Of a stretch of DNA of 15,407 bases, positions 7,057 through 13,526 are shown piece after piece. The stretch's first letter is position 1, and each line of letters starts with the position of its first letter. The DNA comes from Baffinella frigidus (taxonomy: Eukaryota > Cryptophyceae > Cryptomonadales > Baffinellaceae), in NCBI GenBank assembly GCA_026770585.1, contig MU648139.1:1-15407 (forward strand), given 5' to 3'. The position numbers were made by a program, and so were the translations under genes. The notes under the pieces were generated by a model that was given only the letters and a program-made list of their open reading frames with translations, had not been told where the DNA came from and searched no databases.

Positions 7057-7728
7057 CTACAGAGGCCCGTGTCCGCCCCGCTGGCGCTTGCGCACGCCCT
7101 CGGATGGGCATCCCGTGGTAGTCGTATAAGTCGCCACTTTGTCGCCAACGAAGTCCTTCATTGCCCGCCACTTGGCCACCTCCTCCTGCATCGTTTCAAT
7201 CATGTAGTCCTGCTGGCAGATTCTCTTGTCCTGTGACTCAACCGCACTATCCACGAGCATGTCTATCTTACGCGATGCGAGTTTCAGCGAAGCAAGACGG
7301 GCTTCGCCTGCAGCACGCTCCCGTGCCATCTCATGTGCGGCGAGTTGTTTTTGTTCCGCGAACGAACGCGTTAGACGCGACATTTCGTTGTTGGCACAAG
7401 TGAGCTTCTCGTGCGACGAAGCACAAAGACGGTGCATCTCGGCACACTGGTCCTGGTAGCTGTACTGCAGCTCACTTGCGCGCTGGTGTTCGACAATCGC
7501 CTTGGCTTTCCAGTGCGTTACGGTATCGGGCCCCTCGTTCCAAGCAGAATCGCCGTACATGTCGTAGACACCATCTGCGCCGTCGCATTCGCATGCCTCC
7601 TCGTCCGCAGACTCGGTGCCACTGGCGCCACCCTCGCTGTCACTGCCGTGAATATACTGACACTTACTCTTGCCCCCGCTCGCATTGTCGCTCTTGTACT
7701 CGAGCTTGACGGCCGCGTTTGGCGGCAT
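7057..7728 (-). CDS. Coiled-coil protein with acidic N-terminus and basic C-terminus, 223 aa
   Basis: The ATG at 7726-7728 is the first in a frame otherwise open to a GTG in the upstream satellite repeat; the stop is TAG at 7057-7059. Residues about 25-65 are acidic and Gly/Ser-rich (GSDSEGGASGTESADEEACE). Residues about 70-195 form a long amphipathic helix rich in Ala, Glu, Gln, Arg and Met (HWKAKAIVEHQRASELQ, MARERAAGEARLASLKLASR), typical of a coiled coil. The end is basic (VRKRQRGGHG), which could be a nuclear-import or nucleic-acid-binding tail. A TAAAAATA stretch at 7791-7798 is a candidate promoter. Such architecture suits a scaffold or tegument-like structural protein; no specific family is recognised. 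Confidence 0.7.
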   Translation of the reverse strand: MPPNAAVKLEYKSDNASGGKSKCQYIHGSDSEGGASGTESADEEACECDGADGVYDMYGDSAWNEGPDTVTHWKAKAIVEHQRASELQYSYQDQCAEMHRLCASSHEKLTCANNEMSRLTRSFAEQKQLAAHEMARERAAGEARLASLKLASRKIDMLVDSAVESQDKRICQQDYMIETMQEEVAKWRAMKDFVGDKVATYTTTTGCPSEGVRKRQRGGHGPL

Positions 7729-7855
7729 CCCCGCGTGTACAACGGTCGACCACCGAGGGGTGTGCCCCGATATGTGTACACATTTGTAGGTATTTTTACC
7801 CCCGCCCCCTCGGAGAGGGGGGGGGAGGGTGTCGTCGTTTCCACGCGCCACAGCA

Positions 7856-7945
7856 CCGGGTTGCGTTGCCGCTGTCGCCACCGGGTTGCGTTGCCGCTGT
7901 CACCACCGGGTTGCGTTGCCGCTGTCACCACCGGGTTGCGTTGCC
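7856..7945. repeat. 25-bp tandem repeat, about 3.6 copies
   Basis: Units start at 7856, 7881, 7906 and 7931 (partial) with CCGGGTTGCGTTGCCGCTGT as their core. Only one base differs among the three full units (G for A near the end of the first). The period is not a multiple of 3, which argues against coding use. Confidence 0.9.
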
Positions 7946-8131
7946 ACATGTGGCGTTCCGTGTCTGTCCACAAACGTTCCTGGCAGCGTCGGATGCCGCG
8001 GGTCTGCCTCTGAACGGTTTGTTGGGGGGCGTGTATGGCGTCAATACACATACAGCCTTCTGGTTGCGCGTGGTCATGACCTGCCCGTGAGTCGGCATCT
8101 ATGTGATGCTACGTCTGCTGGATCGGCAGAC

Positions 8132-8133
<2 letters not shown>

Positions 8134-8172
<39 letters not shown>
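8134..8172. repeat. GCT trinucleotide run, 13 units
   Basis: An uninterrupted (GCT)13 lies in the spacer before the gene at 8383. On the plus strand it would encode only Leu, Ala or Cys runs. It is likely to be length-polymorphic. Confidence 0.95.
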
Positions 8173-8190
8173 ATATCTAGAGACTTGCGT

Positions 8191-8274
8191 GGGGTATGTT
8201 ACGTGTTGTGTGGGGTGTGTTGCGTGTTGCGCGGGGTGTGTTACGTGTTGTGCGGGGTGTGTTGCGTGTGTGTA
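8191..8274. repeat. 21-bp tandem repeat, 4 copies
   Basis: Units start at 8191, 8212, 8233 and 8254, each beginning GGGGTRTGTT. Positions differ mainly by transitions, and units 1/3 and 2/4 resemble each other, which suggests duplication of a two-unit block. The last unit is degenerate at its end. Confidence 0.85.
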
Positions 8275-8326
8275 AGACATTGCTGCATGTCCCGCAAATC
8301 AACGCTGTGTTCTTCGTGTACCCCTG

Positions 8327-8350
8327 TATATATGGCCATATATATATATG
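8327..8350 (+). promoter_or_regulatory. Palindromic TATA cluster for the 8383-8790 gene
   Basis: ATATATGGCCATATAT is a perfect 16-base palindrome that extends into further TATATA sequence. It ends about 33 bases before the ATG at 8383 and supports that start over an earlier in-frame ATG at 8359. Confidence 0.55.
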
Positions 8351-8382
8351 TACACTGTATGGTGTATTATTTGCATACCGAC

Positions 8383-8790
8383 ATGGAGTTTGGGTTGTTT
8401 GCAGTGGCCGTACGGAAGAATGCTGCAGCGCTATTGCATCTAGTACAGATAGCAGAGAAGGAGGTGCATTGTACCACTTACCGGCATATGAACGCCGACG
8501 ACTACATCCTGTTCACGACCAATGAGCAGATACACGGGGGGATATGCGGCCACTATGCATACCGTTCACTGGGTCACTTTTTCAAGCTGTGTATTACGCA
8601 AGAAGACAAGACAATCCCATACTCCGAAGACTGTCTCGATGGACTTCGTACGTACTGCAACAGCCACGTGGCCAAGACCGTTGTGCTGACTAAGCCGATC
8701 GATGCGATTCAATTGATCTACAAGCTATACACCGCATTCCAGCGTACGGCGCTGCATCAAGGGCGCGAAACACCACCGTGTGTACAGTGA
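8383..8790 (+). CDS. Unknown protein, 135 aa
   Basis: The ATG at 8383 fits the upstream TATA cluster; the stop is TGA at 8788-8790. The protein mixes hydrophobic and charged segments without a clear membrane span: an N-terminal helix (FAVAVRKNAAALLHLVQIAEK), a central Tyr/His-rich region (EQIHGGICGHYAYRSLGHFF) and a C-terminal helix (PIDAIQLIYKLYTAFQ). It could be a small single-domain globular protein. I do not recognise it. It is followed within 120 bases by the AAVPx-repeat gene on the same strand, with two inverted repeats between them. Confidence 0.7.
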   Translation: MEFGLFAVAVRKNAAALLHLVQIAEKEVHCTTYRHMNADDYILFTTNEQIHGGICGHYAYRSLGHFFKLCITQEDKTIPYSEDCLDGLRTYCNSHVAKTVVLTKPIDAIQLIYKLYTAFQRTALHQGRETPPCVQ

Positions 8791-8824
8791 TACAGGACTT
8801 GGTGTAATGCGAACAACTGCCCGA

Positions 8825-8880
8825 ACAATGTACACGGACATTGTCAGCCTGTACTTGACGGGTACATAAGTACCACCCGT
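8825..8880. promoter_or_regulatory. Two inverted repeats around a TATA-like site
   Basis: ACAATGT/ACATTGT with a 6-base loop occupies 8825-8844. ACGGGT/ACCCGT, with inner GGTAC/GTACC around ATAA, occupies 8858-8880. The ACATAAG in the second loop lies about 45 bases before the next ATG (8909) and is the best TATA candidate for that gene. The first hairpin could end the preceding transcript. Confidence 0.4.
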
Positions 8881-8908
8881 AATTGGTCGAGTTGAGTTGG
8901 CCAGTGTC

Positions 8909-9679
8909 ATGTCGAATCCCTCGTTCAATGATTTCATGCGGGCATATCTGTCACATTTGGATGCAGTCGGGGAACACGAGAACGCCTCCCCCGATGCAAC
9001 ACAGCAGATGTTCGCCATGTTCAATGCAGCGGCAGCATGCATGCATGTCCCGAGTGACAACCTGACGACCAACCACTCCCCTGCGCCAGAAGCCGTGCTG
9101 TTGACCAACAGCCAACCCGATGTCGCGGTTCCTACAGCCGCTGTTCCTGACGCCGCGGTTCCTACCGCCGCTGTTCCTGCCGCCGCGGTTCCTACCGCCG
9201 CTGTTCCCGGCGCCGCGGTTCCCGGCGCCGCGGTTCCCGGCGCCGCGGTTCCTACCGCCGCTGTTCCCGGCGCCGCGGTTCCTACCGCCGCTGTTCCCGA
9301 CGCCGCGGTTCCCGACGCCGCGGTTCCCGACGCCGCGGTTCCTACCGCCGCTGTTCCCGACGCCGCTGTTCCCGACGCCGCGGTTCCTACCGCCGCGGCT
9401 CCTATCTCCGTGGCCCTCGTCGCCACTGGTGGCGGGGGCGAGCGTGTGGCGAGTGGTCTCAAGAAATACTCTAAACCATCATTCCTTAAACAGCTTCAAA
9501 TTTATGACCTCTACCATGCCAAGACGTATGCCAGTGGGAAGGAACGTGCCGCGGCCGTTAAGGTTCTTTCAATCCGGTTTGGCGCATCTCCTAGTCGCAT
9601 CTACGCCTGCGTTAACGATGCCACGCGTGAGGCTATATTCGCTGAAAACCTCGATATCATACGTCGCTACAGGAAATAG
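8909..9679 (+). CDS. AAVPx-repeat protein with putative DNA-binding C-terminus; ends at an in-frame TAG
   Basis: The ATG at 8909 is used rather than a TTG at 8897. Residues 1-70 form a helical N-terminal domain ([31 protein letters not shown]). Residues about 72-163 are 18 tandem copies of the pentapeptide AAVPx, with x being T, D, A or G. After a Gly-rich hinge, residues about 175-256 are basic and helical ([40 protein letters not shown]); the latter resembles a helix-turn-helix with its turn at FGAS. So this is probably a DNA-binding protein with a flexible linker. The TAG at 9677-9679 is followed in the same frame by 70 coding-like codons to another TAG at 9890-9892, so the functional protein may be longer. 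Confidence 0.75.
   Translation: MSNPSFNDFMRAYLSHLDAVGEHENASPDATQQMFAMFNAAAACMHVPSDNLTTNHSPAPEAVLLTNSQPDVAVPTAAVPDAAVPTAAVPAAAVPTAAVPGAAVPGAAVPGAAVPTAAVPGAAVPTAAVPDAAVPDAAVPDAAVPTAAVPDAAVPDAAVPTAAAPISVALVATGGGGERVASGLKKYSKPSFLKQLQIYDLYHAKTYASGKERAAAVKVLSIRFGASPSRIYACVNDATREAIFAENLDIIRRYRK
9122..9402. repeat. 15-bp coding repeat, about 18 units
   Basis: Fifteen-base units built on GCCGCGGTTCCT plus one variable codon (ACC, GAC, GCC or GGC) are repeated in tandem. The alanine codon alternates between GCG and GCT, mostly GCT after a Thr unit. The frame is kept throughout, so repeat-number change lengthens the linker without breaking the protein. Confidence 0.95.
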
Positions 9680-9892
9680 GACAGTCTCATTGGCGGCGTG
9701 TTGAATGTGAACCGCACCAGACTCCGGACGGACCTCATCCAGAAGCTCGCAAACGAGAAACACCGTTATGCTAAGAACATCAAGGAAATCATCCACCCAG
9801 ATGCAGCGGCGCAATTGTTTGAGGCCGTCGCCTATAACTGGGATCGCATACGTGCGAATGGACTGTCCAGCCTCGACCATGGCACGGTGTAG
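9680..9892 (+). other. In-frame coding-like extension after the TAG
   Basis: The frame of the AAVPx-repeat gene continues for 70 sense codons and ends at TAG 9890-9892. The translation is helical and charged (RTDLIQKLANEKHRYAKNIK, PDAAAQLFEAVAYNWDRIR), unlike the shadow frames nearby. It has no ATG of its own; the nearby ATG at 9704 is in another frame and is followed at once by TGA. No room exists for an ordinary intron. The options are stop readthrough, a nonsense mutation, or a sequencing error. Confidence 0.65.
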
Positions 9893-10257
9893 ATGTCCCA
9901 GCTGGATCGCACATAGGAATCTAGTGCACGGGATGTAGTTAGTACAAAAACGACCCGAATTCCGCCCTATGTACAAGGGCCGTTTGCGGCTGTTCACACG
10001 AACCCAGAGCCAGTTCGTTACGCTCGTAGCGGTTACCGCTCAGCAACTTCTTTACCTGTGCATGGTCCTTCACTTGTTCATGGTCCTCTTCCTCCATAGT
10101 GCTTTGTATGAACCATCAATACATATATATATATCCAAATGGGGGCTCATGCGAACACCCGGAGCAGTAGTATATTACACCTTACCTTACCTTACCTTAC
10201 CTGCAATTTCTGAGAACCCTCCCCTCCCCCTCTCTCTCTCTCCGTATAACATCCTCG
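9893..10257. other. Spacer before the hydrolase gene
   Basis: No convincing gene; a 104-codon plus-strand frame from 9969 has poor protein character. The spacer holds an ACATATATATATATCC TATA cluster at 10121-10136, four CTTAC units at 10181-10200, and a C/T-rich tract at about 10219-10243 just before the hydrolase ATG. Confidence 0.55.
10121..10136 (+). promoter_or_regulatory. TATA cluster, candidate hydrolase promoter
   Basis: ATATATATATAT lies about 125 bases before the ATG at 10258. A second candidate, GTATAAC, sits only about 10 bases before the ATG. The first would give a leader holding the CTTAC repeats and a pyrimidine tract. Confidence 0.4.
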
Positions 10258-11376
10258 ATGCCTGCGGCAGTGACAGTGGATGATGCGCTCATAGACGGTA
10301 TAATTCACAGCATAAACAGAGTCTCGTCTGTCTGCACACCCCCGCATAGGCAGGTGTTTACAGTCACAACACGTGATCTGTATACACTAACAATGTGGCG
10401 TTGTTGTGGTGCTGCTGCTGCGGCGTCCGTTACGGGCCCACGCCAGGCGGCCGCCACAAACGACCACAAACACTCGGTTGTGTTGTGCCACGGGTTGGCC
10501 TCAAACAGGTTCACGTTTGACTTGGAGCCAGGGGTCAGTGTAGCCGAGTACCTGGCAGACCGCGGGTGGGACACGTGGCTGGTAGAGCTCCGGGGTAGTG
10601 GTATGAGCAAGAACACGGGTCGTGTAGGGGGGCAGCAAGATAACTGGTGTTTCGACGACCACCTGGAAGACTGTAGGGCCATTATTGAAATGGTGCATTC
10701 TATTTCGGGTAACCCGGTGCATTTTGTTGGGCATAGCATGGGTGCGATGCTCCTGCAATGTACAGCAGCGGTGGCGGCGGCTGCCGAGAGTAGTGGCGCG
10801 AGCCACTACTCGCAGGTCCGTTCGGGTGTATCTATTGGCGGGTCGCTGTTTATGCACGATTCTGAGTGGAGAGACTATGCATGGCTGTGGCCACTGGTGA
10901 AGTATTTACCGAGTATCCATGTGGAAATACTGCAGCGGTTTCTGGCACCATTCTCGTTCCGTATCAACTCGTACTGGGATAGTCTCTTCTTCTGTCGCAA
11001 GAATGTGGACGCAGACGTCGCCCGGCAGATGTTTCGCAAGAACTGGGAACCTATGTCAATCGCGCTCATCGGACAACTGCGGTCTGCGTTGCAACCAGGC
11101 GGTCTCGTGTCAAGCGACGGCAAAACAGTGTATGCAGAGGGACTGCACGCGGTCAAGATCCCAATGCTGGTGCTGTCAGGAGCTGTTGATGCCCAGTGTC
11201 CACCGAGCTGTGCAGAGAAGCTCGTGTCCCGGGTCTCGGGGTGTAGGTACGAGTGTTTGGGCCGCCAAAACGGGCAAAAGGAGCAGTACGGACACTTTGA
11301 TCTAATAGTCGGGAGCAACGCGCGTAGAGAGGTGTGGCAGCCTGTGCTCAGATACCTTGAAGAGAACGACTCATAG
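10258..11376 (+). CDS. Alpha/beta hydrolase (lipase/esterase-like), 372 aa
   Basis: This has a full alpha/beta-hydrolase fold signature. The oxyanion-hole motif VVLCHGLASNRFTFDL lies at residues 74-89. DTWLVELRGSGMS (105-117) is the strand/loop typical of lipase-type hydrolases. WCFDDHLEDCRAII is at 130-143. The nucleophile elbow GHSMG (158-162) has Ser160 as nucleophile. The probable catalytic acid is Asp311 (LSGAVDAQCPP) and the catalytic histidine is His346 (YGHFDL). All three triad residues are present, so it should be active. The best-matching subgroup is serine hydrolases acting on acylglycerols, lysophospholipids or esters; the substrate cannot be told. The first 70 residues, including an Ala-rich and Cys-containing stretch, precede the fold and are unassigned. 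A host-derived origin is plausible. Confidence 0.9.
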   Translation: MPAAVTVDDALIDGIIHSINRVSSVCTPPHRQVFTVTTRDLYTLTMWRCCGAAAAASVTGPRQAAATNDHKHSVVLCHGLASNRFTFDLEPGVSVAEYLADRGWDTWLVELRGSGMSKNTGRVGGQQDNWCFDDHLEDCRAIIEMVHSISGNPVHFVGHSMGAMLLQCTAAVAAAAESSGASHYSQVRSGVSIGGSLFMHDSEWRDYAWLWPLVKYLPSIHVEILQRFLAPFSFRINSYWDSLFFCRKNVDADVARQMFRKNWEPMSIALIGQLRSALQPGGLVSSDGKTVYAEGLHAVKIPMLVLSGAVDAQCPPSCAEKLVSRVSGCRYECLGRQNGQKEQYGHFDLIVGSNARREVWQPVLRYLEENDS

Positions 11377-11516
11377 CACAGATAGCACAGATAGCACAGC
11401 TAGGCGGTGGTGGTGGTGGTGGTGGTAATACACTACGCTTCCGCTTCCCATCCCCCTTCGTGTAGTAGTGGCCGGTGATTGTTTCTTGCTTTACACCGAA
11501 GACACGTGTTCGGCAA

Positions 11517-11564
11517 TGGTGCATGCACCCCACAACTGGGAAGTGCATGCACCCCACAACTGGG
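11517..11564. repeat. 24-bp tandem duplication
   Basis: Two adjacent copies are identical except in the first two bases; each contains GTGCATGCACCCCACAACTG. A third partial GGCATGCA follows. It lies just upstream of the next gene's TATA-like box. Confidence 0.85.
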
Positions 11565-11600
11565 TTGGCATGCATTGTGTGCTACCATGTCCCAAGATTG

Positions 11601-11606
11601 TATAAC
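11601..11606 (+). promoter_or_regulatory. TATA-like box upstream of the protease-like gene
   Basis: TATAAC lies about 80 bases before the ATG at 11680. No ATG occurs between them, so 11680 would be the first AUG of the transcript. Confidence 0.4.
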
Positions 11607-11679
11607 CGAATAGATAAGGGCGATATCGCAGCAGACGCGAGCACGACTTGGCCCAGAACCAACAAGTTCACGCCTGGAT

Positions 11680-11769
11680 ATGGACACGCGCCGTGGGTAT
11701 GCACCGGGATACTGGTACCGGAAAGGCCACGGTGGGGACGGACGTGTCCCAGACGACTACTCGCGTGCC
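11680..11769 (+). other. In-frame upstream segment ending in TGA
   Basis: An ATG at 11680 opens 30 codons of hydrophilic, protein-like sequence that stop at TGA 11770-11772. The frame is the same as that of the protease-like gene, which stays open from 11773 onward. The options are an upstream regulatory peptide, a readthrough-dependent N-terminal extension, or a nonsense-broken start. Confidence 0.5.
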
Positions 11770-11823
11770 TGACGCTGGGACGCAACACGTCTGGACTTGC
11801 AGCAGACGTGTGACAGGCTTGAT

Positions 11824-13245
11824 ATGGTTGCAGACCAGGTTAAGGACCTTTGTAACCAACGGGAGCGGGATGGTGTTGACGTACGCATCAAGGACTACGA
11901 GGGATTTGGCTCGGGTGTACATACGAAGTACGCTATGATGCGGCTTCTGTTCCAGCAGTTTTTCAATGAGTGTGGGGGCTTTCCAGTGCTGCATGTATCA
12001 TACCAACACCATACCGACAGCAAGACGGACAGGTTTGCATGGACAAACAAACATCTGTTCACCGAGAACGCGACAGCTTTCATGCTTCTGAACGAGTCAC
12101 ACATGATGTCCATGAGGAGGACCGCCGACAACAAGGTCGTGATACGTGACACCAATATAGACGCGCGGTTGGACGGTTTCTGGGAGTTCTTGCGCAGGAC
12201 GGGCATCTTCGGTGGCATGAAAATCTGTTTGGACGAACAGATCCCCCAACAGGGAATGGGCCGCGGTGGCTGTTGTGTGATGTCCATGGTGAATGCACTA
12301 CTCCCCGACGATTGCTATGCTACAGAAGACGATGCGGAGGTCATGAAGCTCCCATACATTGAGAGGATCTTTGGTATGCTTGTGGAAGGCAACTGTTCTC
12401 CATACGACCTGGCCCCCAACGACTGGAGACACCAATCATTGCATCTGGTCGAACGGGGGGACCCTGAGATGCCACCTTCTGGTATGTACTCCTATGACGA
12501 ACTCGACTATAACGAAGAGGAGGCCCGCGAAACTGAAGCATGGGCCCATTTCGCCCGCCACAAGTTGGAAGGATGGTTGCGGGGGTGCATGCGTGATTTC
12601 TATACAGGTGTTACACGACACATCATGTTCATATATTTCCAGGAGATGTACGACTCCTGTGTGGATGCAGCTCCGGTCGGTGCAGATCTTGATGACATGC
12701 GCCTTTATGCGCCCCTATGGGCTCTCGTGCAGTTAACGAACAGGGCTGTCATACAGCGGAAGGCCGAAGGGGATCGCGAAGACTTGGAGAAATTTGCAGA
12801 ATTCCAACGTACCCGTGCCGCGAGAGCGGATGCGATAGAAGACGATGGGTCTAACGGTGACCACTCCAGCAGTGGCGATGGGTCTAACGGTGACCACTCC
12901 AGCAGTGGCGGTGGGTCTAACGGTGACCACTTCAGCAGTGACGATGAGTACGAGCAGAAGGAGCAGTTCTCTCTCTCCGAGACGGGAGAGATCATATGGT
13001 ACGACCAAGAGCTAAAACTAAGATGGGATGCATTTGCCGAGAAGCTTTGTCTGGTGCCCGGATCTGCGTTGTACGACAAGACACTGAAGGCCTTCACCAT
13101 GCGCCCCTCCGTTGAGGACACCGGAACCAACGAGCATAGCCAAGACGGTGAATCTCAGGGGGGCAGTGAACTGTATGGCAGCGATGAAGAGGACTGCGAT
13201 GACGAGGGCTGCGACGATGGCGAGGACTGCGATGGCGAGGACTAA
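11824..13245 (+). CDS. Putative Ulp1/SENP-like cysteine protease with acidic C-terminus, 473 aa
   Basis: The first ATG in the long frame is at 11824, but the frame is open back to 11773 and an in-frame ATG segment lies before a TGA there, so the true N-terminus is uncertain. Residues about 85-160 match the order and spacing of a Ulp1/adenain-type (C48/C5) protease: His93 (NESHMMSM), Asp109 (VVIRDTN, 16 residues later), Gln142/143 in EQIPQQ, and a Cys at 150/151 (GRGGCCVMSMV) opening a helix. The spacing between Gln and Cys is one residue longer than in SENPs. Residues about 330-370 carry three 11-residue Ser/Gly/Asp repeats, and the last 40 are Asp/Glu/Cys-rich. Possible roles are virion-protein maturation or removal of ubiquitin-like tags. 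The assignment is by motif only. Confidence 0.6.
   Translation: MVADQVKDLCNQRERDGVDVRIKDYEGFGSGVHTKYAMMRLLFQQFFNECGGFPVLHVSYQHHTDSKTDRFAWTNKHLFTENATAFMLLNESHMMSMRRTADNKVVIRDTNIDARLDGFWEFLRRTGIFGGMKICLDEQIPQQGMGRGGCCVMSMVNALLPDDCYATEDDAEVMKLPYIERIFGMLVEGNCSPYDLAPNDWRHQSLHLVERGDPEMPPSGMYSYDELDYNEEEARETEAWAHFARHKLEGWLRGCMRDFYTGVTRHIMFIYFQEMYDSCVDAAPVGADLDDMRLYAPLWALVQLTNRAVIQRKAEGDREDLEKFAEFQRTRAARADAIEDDGSNGDHSSSGDGSNGDHSSSGGGSNGDHFSSDDEYEQKEQFSLSETGEIIWYDQELKLRWDAFAEKLCLVPGSALYDKTLKAFTMRPSVEDTGTNEHSQDGESQGGSELYGSDEEDCDDEGCDDGEDCDGED
12843..12941. repeat. 33-bp coding repeat, 3 copies
   Basis: Three 33-base units start at 12843, 12876 and 12909 with few changes. They encode an 11-residue motif around GSNGDHSSSG in an acidic linker. 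The period keeps the frame. Confidence 0.9.
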
Positions 13246-13259
13246 AAAAAACAATGCAT

Positions 13260-13292
<33 letters not shown>

Positions 13293-13526
13293 ACCTGCCG
13301 TGAGTTCGCTTAGGAGTGGGGTGAGGTGAGGTGTGCTATGCAATGTGGCTAGGGGTGGGGGAGGCGAGAGGCGAGAGGCGAGAGGCGAGAGACATGCGTA
13401 ACCCCGTTTAAAACACGCACACACACACACCCGAACATCCCACGTCACACCCGCCGCCACACTCCTACGCAACCCTCCCCCATCCATGCCATCGCATCGA
13501 TTGCCTCCTATACCCACCGCTTCGTC
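13246..13526. other. Convergent spacer with CA and GAGAGGC repeats
   Basis: This lies between two converging genes. It holds an A8 run right at the stop of the protease-like gene, a (CA)n tract at 13264-13292, about four GAGAGGC units near 13366-13390, and a second short CA run near 13415-13430. No gene is visible. Confidence 0.7.

Larger units (their letters stand above)
7729..8382. other. Satellite-rich spacer between divergent genes
   Basis: No convincing gene. In order it contains a TAAAAATA promoter candidate for the minus-strand gene (7791-7798), a G-rich tract near 7813-7830, a 25-bp tandem repeat (7856-7945), a (GCT)13 run (8134-8172), a 21-bp tandem repeat (8191-8274) and a palindromic TATA cluster (8327-8350). 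Long frames crossing it are repeat-driven. Confidence 0.65.
11377..11679. other. Spacer with short tandem repeats
   Basis: No gene. It holds three ATAGCACAG-type units directly after the hydrolase stop (11374-11400), a GGT run (about 11404-11427), a 24-bp direct duplication (11517-11540 and 11541-11564) containing the palindrome GTGCATGCAC, and a TATAAC box at 11601-11606. Confidence 0.6.

Noticed and set aside
7856-8274. CRISPR array
   Set aside because: The repeats are directly adjacent with no unique spacers, and the gene style is eukaryotic.
8788-8896. Readthrough of the TGA at 8788
   Set aside because: The frame stays open only about 36 codons, crosses two hairpins and the next promoter, and lacks protein character.
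8725-9462. 245-codon minus-strand frame with GTAAx repeats
   Set aside because: It is the antisense shadow of the AAVPx repeat; the plus strand has the start, the promoter and non-repeat domains at both ends.
9969-10283. 104-codon plus-strand frame before the hydrolase
   Set aside because: Poor composition, overlaps the TATA cluster and repeats, and runs into the hydrolase start in another frame.
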